From Stenogyne calaminthoides (Eukaryota > Streptophyta > Magnoliopsida > Lamiales > Lamiaceae), in the NCBI GenBank assembly GCA_037126765.1, contig JBBCBC010000024.1, positions 20,061,554-20,125,553 on the forward strand: a stretch of DNA of 64,000 nucleotides, written 5' to 3'. Below, in pieces: positions 1 to 9,961 of this stretch. Under the pieces are notes generated by a model, which did no database searches, was not told the origin of the DNA, and worked only from the letters and a program-made list of their open reading frames with translations. Within the stretch, counting starts at the first letter, position 1. Each line of letters begins with the position of its first letter. A program made the translations under genes and the position numbers.

Positions 1-1855
1 ATGGTTGGCCCTATGTTTATACTCATTTTAGCTTTGCTGAAAATCTTCCTTTTAGTAAAACAGTGATTAAGGCTGTGATTAGTTTGATGCAAGTTCAATT
101 GGATTGGTTCCAATCAAATATCGATGAATTATGCTTTCAAAGAAAAGCATGCAAATGTATAATAATGCAAAGATGAAAAGCAAAAACAACACAAAGAATT
201 ATAGTGGTTCGAGACTCAAGCTCCTACATCCACTCTCTCTGACCTTCAGAGAAATTCCTTAACCACTTCCTAAAGCTTTCAGGCTAACTCAATGTAGCTT
301 ACTCACTTTTTTACCTTGAGTTTTTTTCGGGTGACTCATTGCGACATTAACTCAAACACACACAAGTGTTCAGACTACCACAAGTAGCTCACTAACTTCT
401 TCTCTAGAGTTTTCTGGCTAACTCACTGTAGCTTACTAACTCTTTACAACTCCAACTCACCAACAAAGCACACACAAACTACCTTAACAAAGGGGTTTGG
501 GTTTTGGGTTGGTTTCCAACTAGGATGAGATATCCTTTACAATAAGAACAATGCAAAGGATAGGATATCTCTACTAAGGTTTGGATATTACTTATCAATC
601 TAGGCTTAGTGAATGAGCTCTCTTCAATGTGAAACACTTGGGAAATTCTAGGTTTTTCGAGTTCTTCAATTTGCAATAATACGAATGAGCTCTTGAGTTG
701 CTTTCAAATTTCCCGTAACCTCTCAATATAAAGGGTCACTAGTATTTATAGGAAACTTCACCAAGGTCACTCTTGAAAAACTATCCGTTGGAGGAGATAG
801 CTTCATGAGTTTCCTCTTATGGTGTTGGATGAACGACTATTTTTGGGGTTTGAATACTCCCTTGCATGTTTTAGGAAATATGCATTCATGTAGCCAATCA
901 CCACTTTTTGCAGTCTGGAACATAGTATTACTGACATGCTTTAGTGACCTGTCGCTTTCATTTCGGTCGTCGAAAAGCACCAAAGTTGTCTTCCTCTGAT
1001 TGGTTCTTGTCTTCAGTAAATGTAGACAAACATAACGGCTCTTTTTGGTCAATCTCTCTAAATGAGATAACCTTAAACAACACTTAGACTTAGTTCCTTT
1101 TGTCTGCATATGAATTTCTGGGGCAATATCTATTTTTTTTTTAATATTCGCATTTTATTGCATTTTCTCGGTTTTGTAGTCTTGAGATAGATATTATTGA
1201 TTGCCTCGGAACATTAGGGTTATCTTTTGAGTATTGATATTTTTTTCTTTATAGCTTCTTGGGTCTTTAGTGTCTTCTAAGCCTTGATTATCTTCACACT
1301 TGAATACTTGATGTCTTGATGACATCTTTTCAGTCTTGATGACATCTTGAGTCTTGATGTCTTGATGACATCTTGAGTCTTGATGACATCTTTGAGTTTT
1401 TCGATATCTGCCCAGTCTGAGTCTTGATGACATATTGATTTGAGTCTTGATAATGTGTTTGAATTCCAAAACAGCGAAATCCTAATTGGTTCTTGAATAT
1501 CACTTTGTTGATTGGACATCTTGAAACTTCTCGATCTTGATTTCTTGAAACTTTGAAGAGTCTTCAGTTCTTGGCTTTCATGAGTCTTGAATCTTCCTTT
1601 AAACTTCTTTTAAGCGAGTCTTGATCTAACGTCTATCTCTACTTGCGACTATACATGTGCGGATAACTTCCCAACACTCTATCTTTGAATCCATGTCTCG
1701 ATCTATCAAGATTATCTGAACATGTCATACTCGGGGTTTTGGGATCTTTATCGCCCGATCGTTAATCAAAATTATTTATTATCAAGATTATCTCCCAACA
1801 TGTCATTTCCCCCCTTTTCTAATCAAAATCTCTTTATTAAATTCATCTCCCAACA
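1..1855 (-). mobile_element. C1 element, 3' LTR (5' part of it cut by window edge)
   Basis: Family C Sirevirus LTR in minus orientation. Positions 1-1855 align with the C3 LTR at about 58968-60718 and, reversed, with the solo LTR at 14207-16166. About 320 bp of the LTR lie outside the window. It ends at CTCCCAACA, the reverse complement of the family start TGTTGGGAG. The last 60 bases are locally duplicated: one LTR end lies at 1792-1800, a polypurine-like tract at about 1805-1820, and a second LTR end at 1847-1855. LTRs carry the promoter and poly(A) signals of the element. Which signals remain active cannot be judged here. Confidence 0.85.
1195..1450 (-). repeat. Degenerate short-unit array in C1 LTR U3
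   Basis: Repeated GAGTCTTGATGACATCTT-type units, clearest from 1310 to 1400. They occupy the place where C3 has an array rich in CTGAGTCTTCAG. The units appear to be eroded versions, with several CAG and CTG words changed to TAG, CTA or TTG. Confidence 0.65.
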
Positions 1856-2117
1856 ATTATGATGCCAAAACCATCTTGTTACAAAAACACCTAACCTATA
1901 CTCAGGTTTCAGTTTTTCTATTACAATCCAAAATGGCAATTCTTCCAACAATTCAAAACATAAGGCATATCCTACATAAATGACATGTAAAAATATAATG
2001 AGATATTATCTTTGGACATAAAAAGATAAATTTTCATTGATGAAAGGTAGGAGTTACAGATTACAATGAAAATCATAAACAAAAACAGAAGTACAGAATC
2101 TTCAGTCTTCATCATCT
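1856..2117. other. C1 3' untranslated stretch between env-like ORF and LTR
   Basis: Internal non-coding sequence matching C3 at about 60733-61077, including the shared words GATGCCAAAACCATCTTGTT. The polypurine tract expected directly beside the LTR (present in C3 as minus-strand AAAAAGGGGGAAAT) is missing here. No gene is seen. Confidence 0.6.
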
Positions 2118-2600
2118 TCAGTCTTCATCAACTTCATCCTCAGGCACTTCCAGGTTGAACATCTCATAGTATGTTTTCTTCAGTTCATCCCTTGCTTTGA
2201 TGATATCTGGGTTGTTTCCTGTCAGGCCTAGCTGGATGGCATACTGAGCAATCTCCTGAGAAATTGCTATCTCATTCACATAGCCATTCTCAAGTCTTGG
2301 AGCTGGGTAAGTATATGGACCAGGGGCAACTATCTGAGTATTTCCTTCATCTTCCAAGTTGATCCAACTTTATAGGTACTTAGGATAGAATGTCATTAAG
2401 TACTCAATGAAGGCTTCATTCATATCCGAGTTGCTCCCCCTCCATTCTCTCAGAATCTCATAATAGAACCAGAAGGTTCTCTTGATTTCCTCCCATGCAT
2501 CATTGAACCGAATAGGCATCCATTTGTCAATGTGGCCATTTCTGAGCTTTCTCTGTACCCCTCCTTTTGCTTAAAAACTTCTTGAAACCACTTCTTCTTT
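2118..2600 (-). pseudogene. C1 env-like ORF, C-terminal part
   Basis: The frame at 2118-2357 encodes the C-terminus, with segments such as ISQEIAQYAIQLGLTGNNPD and an acidic tail ending EVPEDEVDED. It is closely related to the C3 frame at 61078-61485, which sets the orientation and end. The stretch 2358-2600 is the same protein in other frames: it matches C3 residues around the Trp/Tyr-rich segment but is broken by stops and a frameshift. Function is unknown. The protein is the extra ORF found after pol in Sireviruses and called env-like in the literature. No membrane segment is visible in this part. Confidence 0.7.
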
Positions 2601-2670
2601 TCTGCTCTTCTTCTTTATTTTTCCTGATTACAGGAACACCTGATACAGGAGCAGCAGTCTTCTTCTCCTT

Positions 2671-3717
2671 TTAAACTTGAAGGGTTTTCAGAGCTTTCTT
2701 AGTGTTGAAGACTTCTTTTTCAGCTTCTTCCTCAGATTCTTCAAAATCAATAATCAATTTCCTCTGAGTAGCCTTAGAAGCTTTAGCTCTTTCCTTCTTC
2801 TCATGCTCTACAAATGCCACAGCCTTTCTCTTTCCAGGTTTGACTTGATCTTCACCGGCTTGGCTTGTTTCCACCATCCTTCTACCACTCAGTTTCTCAT
2901 AAATTACTTCCTGAATAGTCTGCTCAGATACTCGAGTGTAGATAGGTTCTTCAGCTTCTTTGAACTTGAGCTTCTCAGTGGCTTCCACTTCTTTTAAGGC
3001 GTCAGCAATTATCTTTTCTTCAGCTTCTTTCTGAGCCGTCCTCTTCAAGGTTTGTGCCAACAACTCACTAAGTTTGCCACTAGGCCTTTCCCCCTTTTTG
3101 GCACCATACCTTGGAAGAAGTTGAGAAAGTGCAGTATCCATATGATATTGCTCTTTGCTTATACTGCGCACTTCCCCTGCCAACTAATCGTGCTCATCTT
3201 CCAGCCTTCTCATGTGATTCTTAGCTATTGAGAACTCTTCAGAAAGAGGTGCAAACTGATTTGAGAAGACATTTTGCATCATCTCTGTCATCTTGGTCAT
3301 GAGCATAGAGCTCATTTCCTCAACAGCTGTCTTGATCATTAGATCATTCTTCTCAACTAGCTTGGCTTCTAGATAGGTTGTTCTTTCCTGATACATCTGC
3401 TTCATCTCTGCATTGAGCTCAGCTTTGACTACATCAACTTTTCCTTCCAGAGTAGTCATTTTTTCAGCAAGAGATGTTTGAAGTTGCAGCATGTCTGAAG
3501 ATGAACTCAGAGTTTCTAGCTTTTGAGATTGACTTGCCAAGGTTTCTTCAATTTGGGTCTCTTTCTCCACCATTGGCACCACCTTCTCCAATTTCTCCAA
3601 GATAGGACTGAGATCAATCTCTGGAGTGTATACAACTTTTTTTTCACACGAAATTTGGGTGCTCCACTGAGCCTCGATGATATCGACATATAACAGATTT
3701 AAATATAAGAACTTCAA
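2671..3717 (-). pseudogene. C1 env-like ORF, coiled-coil region
   Basis: Two adjoining frames (3184-3717 and 2671-3183), separated by one in-frame stop at about 3184, make up the central part. The upstream piece is rich in heptad-like Leu/Met/Glu/Lys patterns, for example LEAKLVEKNDLMIKTAVEEM, and should form a coiled coil. The downstream piece has MAGEVRSISKEQYHMDTALS, then Lys/Glu-rich sequence. The same order occurs uninterrupted in C3 (61718-63154), so the stop is a lesion of C1. The Gln/Thr/Glu-rich tract present in C3 just upstream is missing here. Role unknown; coiled coils suggest self-association. Confidence 0.7.
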
Positions 3718-3794
3718 AGTAGCTTTGGCATAATGTTTAATAGTGCGAAAAGATACGAAGAGTTAACTCAAATCACGAAGATGTGAGATATCGA

Positions 3795-4529
3795 TCATCG
3801 AAGATCGCTTTCCTTCTCCATCTGAGATTGCTTTTCAGCATCATCTGGCTTATCACCCTCTCTATCTTGATCCTCATCTCCTTCTGGATTCTTAGAGCTG
3901 GAGGCATCAATATCAGCTTCCCTTCTCTCAGCCACCTTCTTCTTGACTAGCTCATCAAAATCAGCATTTTTCATTACGAAGCTTTGTCTTCCGAATCCGA
4001 GAGAACTCTGTCGATCAGCTAGCCTCAAAGATTCCACCATCTTCTCCTCCAAGAAGGCTATGTTCAAGATCTCCGGAAGAGTCTCGATTCGAGATATAGG
4101 CGATGGTATGAGTCTCAAGAAGAGATCCTGAAGGTCGGGATATCGCTTCGGCATTTCGGGATTATCTGTCCAGGATGAACTGTTCCCCCTTGCTGCGCCA
4201 TTCAGTTTCTTCTGCCTCTCCCTTCTTCATTTTTGGGCTCTCAGGTTCAGTAGGATCAGATTGAATGAGTTGGTCTTTGAGGATCGAGAAAAGGTTCACT
4301 CAGAGCGCGTCAAATTCAAAGCCCAGATCCTGAGGTTGGTGATCGAGGTGCGAGCAATTATCTCTTCGATGGGATCTTGAGGTCCTTGAAGATTTTTACG
4401 AGAAATTTTATCTCTTGAGCTCGGAGAAGTTCCGAGTACCTCGAGAAAACACATTTCTCGATTTCTTCGCATGCAATTGTCACAACTTTGAGCGAACATG
4501 CAAAGGAAAATTTCAGCTCTTGCTGGCAT
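3795..4529 (-). pseudogene. C1 env-like ORF, linker region
   Basis: Frame 3795-4154 contains FDELVKKKVAERREAD and then a Ser/Asp/Glu-rich stretch. It matches C3 at about 62870-63154. Sequence from 4155 to 4529 is the equivalent of the C3 proline/glutamate repeat region (63155-63751) but is frameshifted and shorter. Several spots carry CGA/CGAT where C3 has CTGA or TCAG. Function unknown. Confidence 0.6.
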
Positions 4530-4565
4530 TCAGGTTGGACTTCCTCAGTGTCACTGACCTCCTCC

Positions 4566-5261
4566 TCAGTAATAGTTTGAAGTTTTCTGCGTTTTACGAG
4601 GGGCGATGTTTTTTTCTTGAGTTTCTCCCTTCTCTCTTTTCACTTCCATCAGGGCTTTCCCCCTGGCTTGTTGGACTTCATCAGCTCCTTCTTCAGCGGT
4701 CTCCTCCTGAGACTTAGAGCTTTTCTCTTTCCTTCCTTTCAAAGTCTTCTTAGTTGTTGGTGGCTTGAACAGAATTTTTGACTTTGGAAAGGGTGAGGAA
4801 TTTGAGAAGATATCCTCTTCTTCTCTGCACATTTCCAAGATGAATGCAATCTTGGTTGCATGTAGGATCTTCCCTTTGATGACAACAGATCCATTCACCT
4901 TCTGAACTTGCTTTGCTTGATCACTCACCACTTTGATTAAATAATGTAACCAATTGAATGCAGTGGTGGGTGAATCTTCAATCGCCGCCATTAACCTCAA
5001 CTTCGGCATGCTTATCTGTTCAAAGCTGGCAGACCGACTCATGATGCATTTACTCACAATGTCCAGCAATACTCGATATTTAGGCTTCAAATGCCTTTTA
5101 TTCAGAGTTTCTTCGAACTTAACTGGATGCTCTGCAATTCTATCCAGATATTCTCGCTCCCTACCCATCATATATACTGTAGGGTCTTCTCCTCTATCTC
5201 TTAATTCGTATATAGCATTAAGATTCTTAGGAATGATATACAATTCCCTAACAAAATCCAC
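4566..5261 (-). pseudogene. C1 env-like ORF, conserved N-terminal domain
   Basis: A 231-codon open stretch. It contains HLKPKYRVLLDIVSKCIM, LRLMAAIEDSPTTAFNWLHY and KGKILHATKIAFILEMCREE, followed by a lysine-rich tail (KKTLKGRKEKSSKSQEE) that could act as a nuclear localisation signal. The same domain occurs in element B (25537-26688), at 57454-57937 and at the right window edge. It resembles what databases call putative plant transposon protein domains; I recall PF20167 but could not search. It is expressed, if at all, downstream of pol in the Sirevirus genome. Function unknown. Confidence 0.7.
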
Positions 5262-5285
5262 ATACTTTGAACTATGCTCTAAATG

Positions 5286-5657
5286 TTATACAGTTATCTG
5301 CGATTCTATACAATCCTCCTCATCTAACTTCAAATTCGAGATAAACTCTATTACCTCTTTTGCGTATTCTGCCTCTGGTTGATTCGCAACCAGGCAAGTG
5401 AGCTTTGCCAGTCGAATCATATGCAACGCTTCCTCTTTGTGAGTTGCATTTGATGAGCTTTCGAGAGAAACAACGTATTCATACCAAGGTTTGTTAGAGA
5501 TGGCAAGCTTGTCGTATACAGAGAACGTCATTTTTGGATAATTTTTGGTAAAGGGTTTTGAGAAAGATGATAATTTCTGGGCAATTGAGAGTTTTTTGAA
5601 GTAGAGTGTTTTGAAGATGAAGGCTATTTGGAATCGGGCTTTGAAAGAATTCTTCAA
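5286..5657 (-). pseudogene. C1 env-like ORF, N-terminus
   Basis: A 123-codon frame just upstream of the 4566-5261 domain, separated by a stop. The probable true start is the internal Met of MTFSVYDKLAISNKPWYEYV (about codon 43), because the upstream residues look like translated leader. The segment EALHMIRLAKLTCLVANQPE has helix-like spacing. It probably formed the beginning of one env-like protein of about 1,100 residues running down to 2118. No signal peptide is evident. Confidence 0.55.
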
Positions 5658-6243
5658 TAGATATATAGGATTTGATTCATGGAAAATAATATAGATGAAG
5701 AAATCGACGGTTGAGATTAAACACCGACTAAATCGGGTATATGAAAGGACGATTTCACAAATATTAAGCCGCCAATTTATCCTTATTGGTGATTAATGAA
5801 CAGTGCATTTAAATATTGTTCCTGCAGACCATTGACTTTCTTCGTGTATTTCAAAGGTCCCGCCCAAATATTCCTTCAGGTGTTATGTTATTTATTGCCA
5901 ATGATTACTGAGATTCAGTTAGACAATAAATGTGTTGCATGAGTCAATACTTCTTCAGAATAATTTCCTCCATCAGTCTTACTGAGTTTTGACCTTAATA
6001 AAATGTCAGTATAATACTGAGTACTGAAAGGGGTCAGTATAGTACTGAGTACTGAGCTTGATAGCAGGTTCAATATAATACTGAGTACTGAACGAGGTCA
6101 GTATAATACTGAGTACTGATCATCAGGATATCTGAGTTTCCCAAGACTCAGAATTCAATACTTTCAATTTTATCCTGAGTATCTCAGTAAAAAACCTGAG
6201 AAAACTTCATGCATCTGAAAACCTTCAATTTTTCAGATTTGCT
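5658..6243. other. C1 pol to env-like intergenic region
   Basis: About 590 bp separating the pol end from the env-like start. No ORF of note. It contains the palindromic repeat block at about 6003-6120 and AT-rich sequence. In Sireviruses this is where a subgenomic promoter or splice site for the downstream ORF could lie; nothing decisive is visible. Confidence 0.6.
6003..6120. repeat. Palindromic tandem repeats, GTCAGTATAATACTGAGTAC
   Basis: Four imperfect units built on CAGTATAATACTGAGTACTG, spaced roughly 30-40 bp apart. CAGTAT-A-ATACTG is a perfect inverted repeat and overlaps a TACTGAGTACTGA direct repeat. It lies between pol and the env-like ORF of C1. Confidence 0.85.
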
Positions 6244-6432
6244 TTATTCACCTGGATCCAACATACCTAATTCAACTGATAGTTCCTGAAATCTTGATTC
6301 AGCCAAAGGTTTAGTCAAGATATCAGCTCTCTGTTTATCAGTATGAATTTTCTCCATTTTGATGTCTTTCTTCTCAACATGATCTCTGATGAAGTGATGT
6401 CTGATATCAACATGCTTACATCTGGTGTGCAA
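6244..6432 (-). pseudogene. C1 pol, RNase H C-terminal end
   Basis: End of the polyprotein with the copia hallmarks HTRCKHVDIRHHFIRDHV and ILTKPLAESRF. The family ends RNase H in exactly this way. It stops just after LGMLDPGE. Separated from the upstream RNase H frame by a frameshift near 6440-6500. Confidence 0.85.
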
Positions 6433-6496
6433 TACTGGATTTTGTGTAATAGCAATTGCACTATTATTATCAATAAAAATATAGGTACTTCATTGG

Positions 6497-6871
6497 CTAT
6501 AATCTTATAATCAATTGTTGTCTGAGCCAAAGAATCTGTGCACAACAGCTTCCTGCAGCCATGTATTCAGCTTTAGTAGTACTGGTTGCTACTGAGGTTT
6601 GTTTCTTTGAAAACCATGATATCAGTTTACTTCCAAGAAATTGACAAGTTCCTGTGGTAGACTTCATGTCAATTCTACATCCTCCATAATCAGCATCTGA
6701 ATAACCAGTTAATTCAAGGTTATCATCAGCTAGATACCATAATCCTCTATTCACAGTGCCTTTAAGATATTTCAGAATCTTTTTGGCAGCCTCCATGTGA
6801 CTATCTTGAACATATCCCAACAGCAAATGTAATATCAGGCCTACTTGCTGTGAGATAAAGCAGTGATCCAA
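6497..6871 (-). pseudogene. C1 pol, RNase H domain
   Basis: Encodes the Ty1/copia RNase H, which removes the RNA strand during reverse transcription. Visible signature pieces are LTGYSDADYGGCRIDMKSTT (first catalytic Asp), SWFSKKQTSVATSTTKAEYM (catalytic Glu) and AAGSCCAQILWLRQQL. It overlaps the RT frame by about 30 bases in another frame, a frameshift relative to the original single polyprotein. The domain reads through to about 6497, where the frame is lost. Confidence 0.9.
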
Positions 6872-8031
6872 TGATTTACTGATTTGCCTTCAGAATCAGG
6901 ATCCATCTTGTAGTTAGTATTCATAGGAATTCTAACTGCATTGCAATTCTGTAGACCATACTTTGCAATCAGATCTCTGGTGTATTTTGCTTGATTGATG
7001 AAAATTCCTTCCTTAGTTTGTTTCACCTGAAGTCCAAGAAAGAAATTCATCTCCCCCATCATTGACATCTCAAACTTTCCTTTCATCAGGGTAGAAAACT
7101 TTTCACACAGCTGATGATTTGGAGATCCAAATATGATGTCATCTACATAAATCTGAACAAGGAAGATGTCTTTCTCATCTTCTATCCTGAACAGAGTCCT
7201 ATCAACAGTTCCTTTGATAAAACCATGGTCAGTAAGAAACTGAGAAAGTGTATCATACCATGCTCGGGGTGCTTGCTTAAGACCATACAAGGCTTTTCTG
7301 AGCCTGTAAACTTGGTCATTTTGTCTGAAACCAGGAGGTTGTTCCACATAAACCTCTTCCTTAAGCACACCATTCAGAAATGCACTTTTCACATCCATCT
7401 GATAGACTGTGAATTTCATGTGGGCAGCATATGCAAGAAACAATCTGATGGTTTCTAGTCTTGCAACAGGTGCAAAGGTTTCATCATAATCCAAGCCTTC
7501 TTCTTGCGAATAACCTTGTGCAACTAGCTTTGCCTTGTTTCTCACAATGTTGTTGTTTTCATCTCTCTTATTCTTGAACACCCACTTAGTTCCAATCACA
7601 TTGTGCCTCTTAGGTCTATCCACTAGCTCCCAAACTTCATTCCTTGAGAAATGATTCAGCTCTTCTTGCATAGCAGTAATCCAAAATGAATCTTCCAGAG
7701 CTTCTTCAATCTCAGTAGGTTCTTTTTCAGATAGGAAGCAGCAGAACAAAGCACTTTCTCCATGGAACCTTCTTGTTTTGACACCGTCTGATACATCACC
7801 CACAATCTGACTTTTAGGATGACTATCCAACCATTTTCTCCTGGATGTTCCCCCTTTAGTAGTATCCTCAACATCAGAAATGTTAGGTTCAGGTAGTTCA
7901 TTAAATTCAGGGAACAACAGAAAAGGAGAAAGAGAATCATCTTCCGCAGGGGAAATTCCATTTAGAACATTGTCAGAGACATTTGTTCCCCTTTGGTTGA
8001 TAGATTCAGTGTTTGCCTCAGCTGTGACCAC
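6841..8031 (-). pseudogene. C1 pol, reverse transcriptase domain
   Basis: A 396-codon open stretch covering the integrase-RT linker and a nearly complete Ty1/copia RT. Motifs in order: NEVWELVDRP, GTKWVFKNKRDE, ARLVAQGYSQEEGLDYDETF, VYQMDVKSAFLNGVLKEEVY (catalytic Asp), LRKALYGLKQAPRAWYDTL and the active-site YVDD in VQIYVDDIIFGSPN. The catalytic residues are present, so this segment is the best preserved RT in the window. It belongs to the SIRE/Maximus type. It cannot act alone: gag, protease and most of integrase are missing upstream. Confidence 0.93.
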
Positions 8032-8298
8032 ATTTTCATCGGCATTAAATACCTGAGTCTGAACTGGTGTTTGTTCAGATTGGTCAGCTTCAGTATGTTG
8101 GCTTTCCTTCAGTGGAGAATATCCATCCTGAGTCTCACCATCCTGAGTTTTATCATCCTGAACTTCTTTGTCTGAGTCTGATTCACTCCATTCATAGAAA
8201 GTGACTGACTTCTTCTTTTCAGGTTCAGATGATGTTTTATCATTCTTTTTTAGGCTAAGTCTGGTGATTATCTTGGTCAGCTCTCCTGAGTCATGTTC
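8032..8298 (-). pseudogene. C1 pol, integrase to RT linker
   Basis: Frameshifted low-complexity linker rich in Asp/Glu/Ser/Gln codons. It connects the integrase C-terminal part (8299-8571) to the RT frame. No catalytic motif is expected or seen. Confidence 0.55.
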
Positions 8299-8571
8299 CT
8301 ATTTCTTCTGAACACAAGTAGATTCATCAAAAACAACATGAGGTGTTTCTTCCACAATAAGAGTCCTGCCGTTGTAAACTCTGAAGGCTTTACTGACTTC
8401 AGAATATCCTAAGAATATCCCTTCATCAGCTTTGCTATCAAAAGTTTTCAACTGATCTTTACCATTATTGTGTATGAAACACTTGCAACCAAACACACGA
8501 AAGAAAAAAACAAGAGGCCTCCTTTCATTCCACAACTCATATGGAGTTTTCCCTTGGTTCTTGGTCAGCAT
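8299..8571 (-). pseudogene. C1 pol, integrase C-terminal region
   Basis: Contains GKTPYELWNERRP, FGCKCFIHNNGKDQLKTFDS and DEGIFLGYSEVSKAFRVYNG, the standard region after the integrase catalytic core in SIRE-type copia elements. It is open through the domain end VVFDESTCVQKK. Confidence 0.88.
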
Positions 8572-9176
8572 GGATCTGTTCTGAGAGTAGCATGCAGTAT
8601 TGATAGCTTCGGCCCAAAATCTCTTAGGAATATCGACAAAGAATCATTGTCCTTGCGAACTTCTTTTTTCGTAGTCCTATTTCTTCTTTCAAAGAACACC
8701 ATTCTCATTGTGGAGTCCTTGTAGCGATGTTTCATGAGCTATTCCATTTCTTTGCACAATAATCGATATAATATGATTGATAAACTCCGGTTCCTTTATC
8801 GATCTGATTTTGACCACACTTTCGATTCTTTTTCAATCTTGAGCCTTTTCAAGAGTTCAGCAGCTTTTGTTCGAGTCTCTTTCTTACTGAGTAAGAATAT
8901 GACCCATGTGTATCTAGAGTAGTCATCAACTACCACAAGTGTATATTTTCTGCCATTAGTGCTCACAGGTGTTACTGGACCAAAGAGATCCATATGTAAC
9001 AGTTGTAGTATTCTATCAGTAGAAACATCTACTTTGCTTTTGAAAGATGCTCTGATTTGTTTTCCTTTTTGACAAGCATCACATACATGATCTTTACTAA
9101 ACACTTCATTGGGTAACCCCCTCACAAGTGCTAATCTTGCAAGTTTGTTCAGGGTTTTGAAGTTTAAGTGATTCAT
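8572..9176 (-). pseudogene. C1 pol, integrase core (truncated and frameshifted)
   Basis: Frame 8796-9176 holds CDACQKGKQIRASFKSK and HMDLFGPVTPVSTNGRKYTL, then VVVDDYSRYTW with the first catalytic Asp. The rest of the core (8572-8795) is frameshifted, and its second and third acidic motifs are hard to read. In 8620-8870 many CTG/CAG words of the related B2 copy are replaced by CG. The element stops abruptly at about 9176, just after MNHLNFKTLNKLARL, so the zinc-binding N-terminus, protease and gag are missing. Confidence 0.8.
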
Positions 9177-9324
9177 TGATGGAGATGGAAAATAGAGGTT
9201 GTGGGTAATCTAATGATTAGTAAAATTGTATTTGGTTAGGGATGGATAATTAAAGTTTTTTTGAAGCTTTATGTAAAATTAAAAAGCGATATTACCTCTG
9301 TTCCAACTCTTAATTCGCAGTTAT

Positions 9325-9500
9325 TGTTTTCTCATTTTTAAGCGATCGAGTTTTTTATTAGTATTTAAAATGATAAAATAATTTTTAAGAAGACATATTA
9401 TAGATGAGATGTAGATCTATCATATATCTCCTTAAAAGTCACTTTATCATTTCAAATACTAATAAACAACTCGCTCTCTAAAACACGAGAAAGAAGTAGG
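9325..9500. repeat. Fold-back / MITE-like inverted repeat
   Basis: Arms of about 70-75 bp at roughly 9325-9400 and 9425-9500 pair with an estimated 75-80 percent identity. The left arm has TTTATTAGTATTTAAAATGA; the right arm, reversed, reads TTTATTAGTATTTGAAATGA. The short loop includes GATGTAGATCTATC. No clear terminal target duplication was found, so MITE identity is a guess. Confidence 0.65.
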
Positions 9501-9679
9501 TTTGAAAATAGTGTTAAAAATAAATGATCATTAATGACACATTACATAATTTAAAAATAATGAAATACAGGATGAAACATAAAATTGAGTGGGTGACCCT
9601 AAATGTCTCATCTGCATATATATGATATTCAACTTTAGTGTATCATCTCATGTTAACACACAACTCATAACCTCTCCTC

Positions 9680-9687
9680 TATATATA
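9680..9687 (+). promoter_or_regulatory. TATA-like box
   Basis: TATATATA in the context CTCTATATATAACCAC, followed about 25-30 bp later by CATCATCC and a CA/CT-rich stretch as in plant 5' leaders. No downstream coding exon is seen before the C2 LTR begins at 9962. It could be a remnant host promoter or chance in AT-rich DNA. Confidence 0.3.
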
Positions 9688-9961
9688 ACCACTTGCATCA
9701 TCCTTCCAATCACCACTAACCACTGTTTAATAATTTTACTTTCACCCCCCATCTTTTTTGCTACTCTAAATTTGCATTGGTGGATTGGTTTACCACCACT
9801 AAAGTAATTATATATTCTTACCTTTTATTCTCATCAATATTTTATAATTGCTTTTTATGTTTAAATTTTTTAGAATTTATTAAAAAAATGTTAATTTTTG
9901 AATTTATAAAAAATGATTAATGTGTAACTATTGGAGGTTTATACTTATATGGTTACACAAT

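Larger units (their letters stand above)
9177..9961. other. Spacer without recognisable retroelement coding
   Basis: AT-rich 785 bp between the broken end of C1 (minus) and the start of C2 (plus). It does not resemble any of the four LTR families or their internal regions. It holds a fold-back (about 9325-9500) and a TATA-like box followed by pyrimidine-rich leader-like sequence. It may be the only fragment of older host DNA in the window. Open frames here look random. Confidence 0.6.

Noticed and set aside
1194..1519. Minus-strand frames encoding repeated SSRHQ/VIKTQD residues
   Set aside because: Translation of the degenerate LTR array in two frames; no coding role expected.
2677..2997. 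106-codon plus-strand Phe/Ser/Leu-rich frame
   Set aside because: Antisense shadow of the charged coiled-coil ORF of C1.
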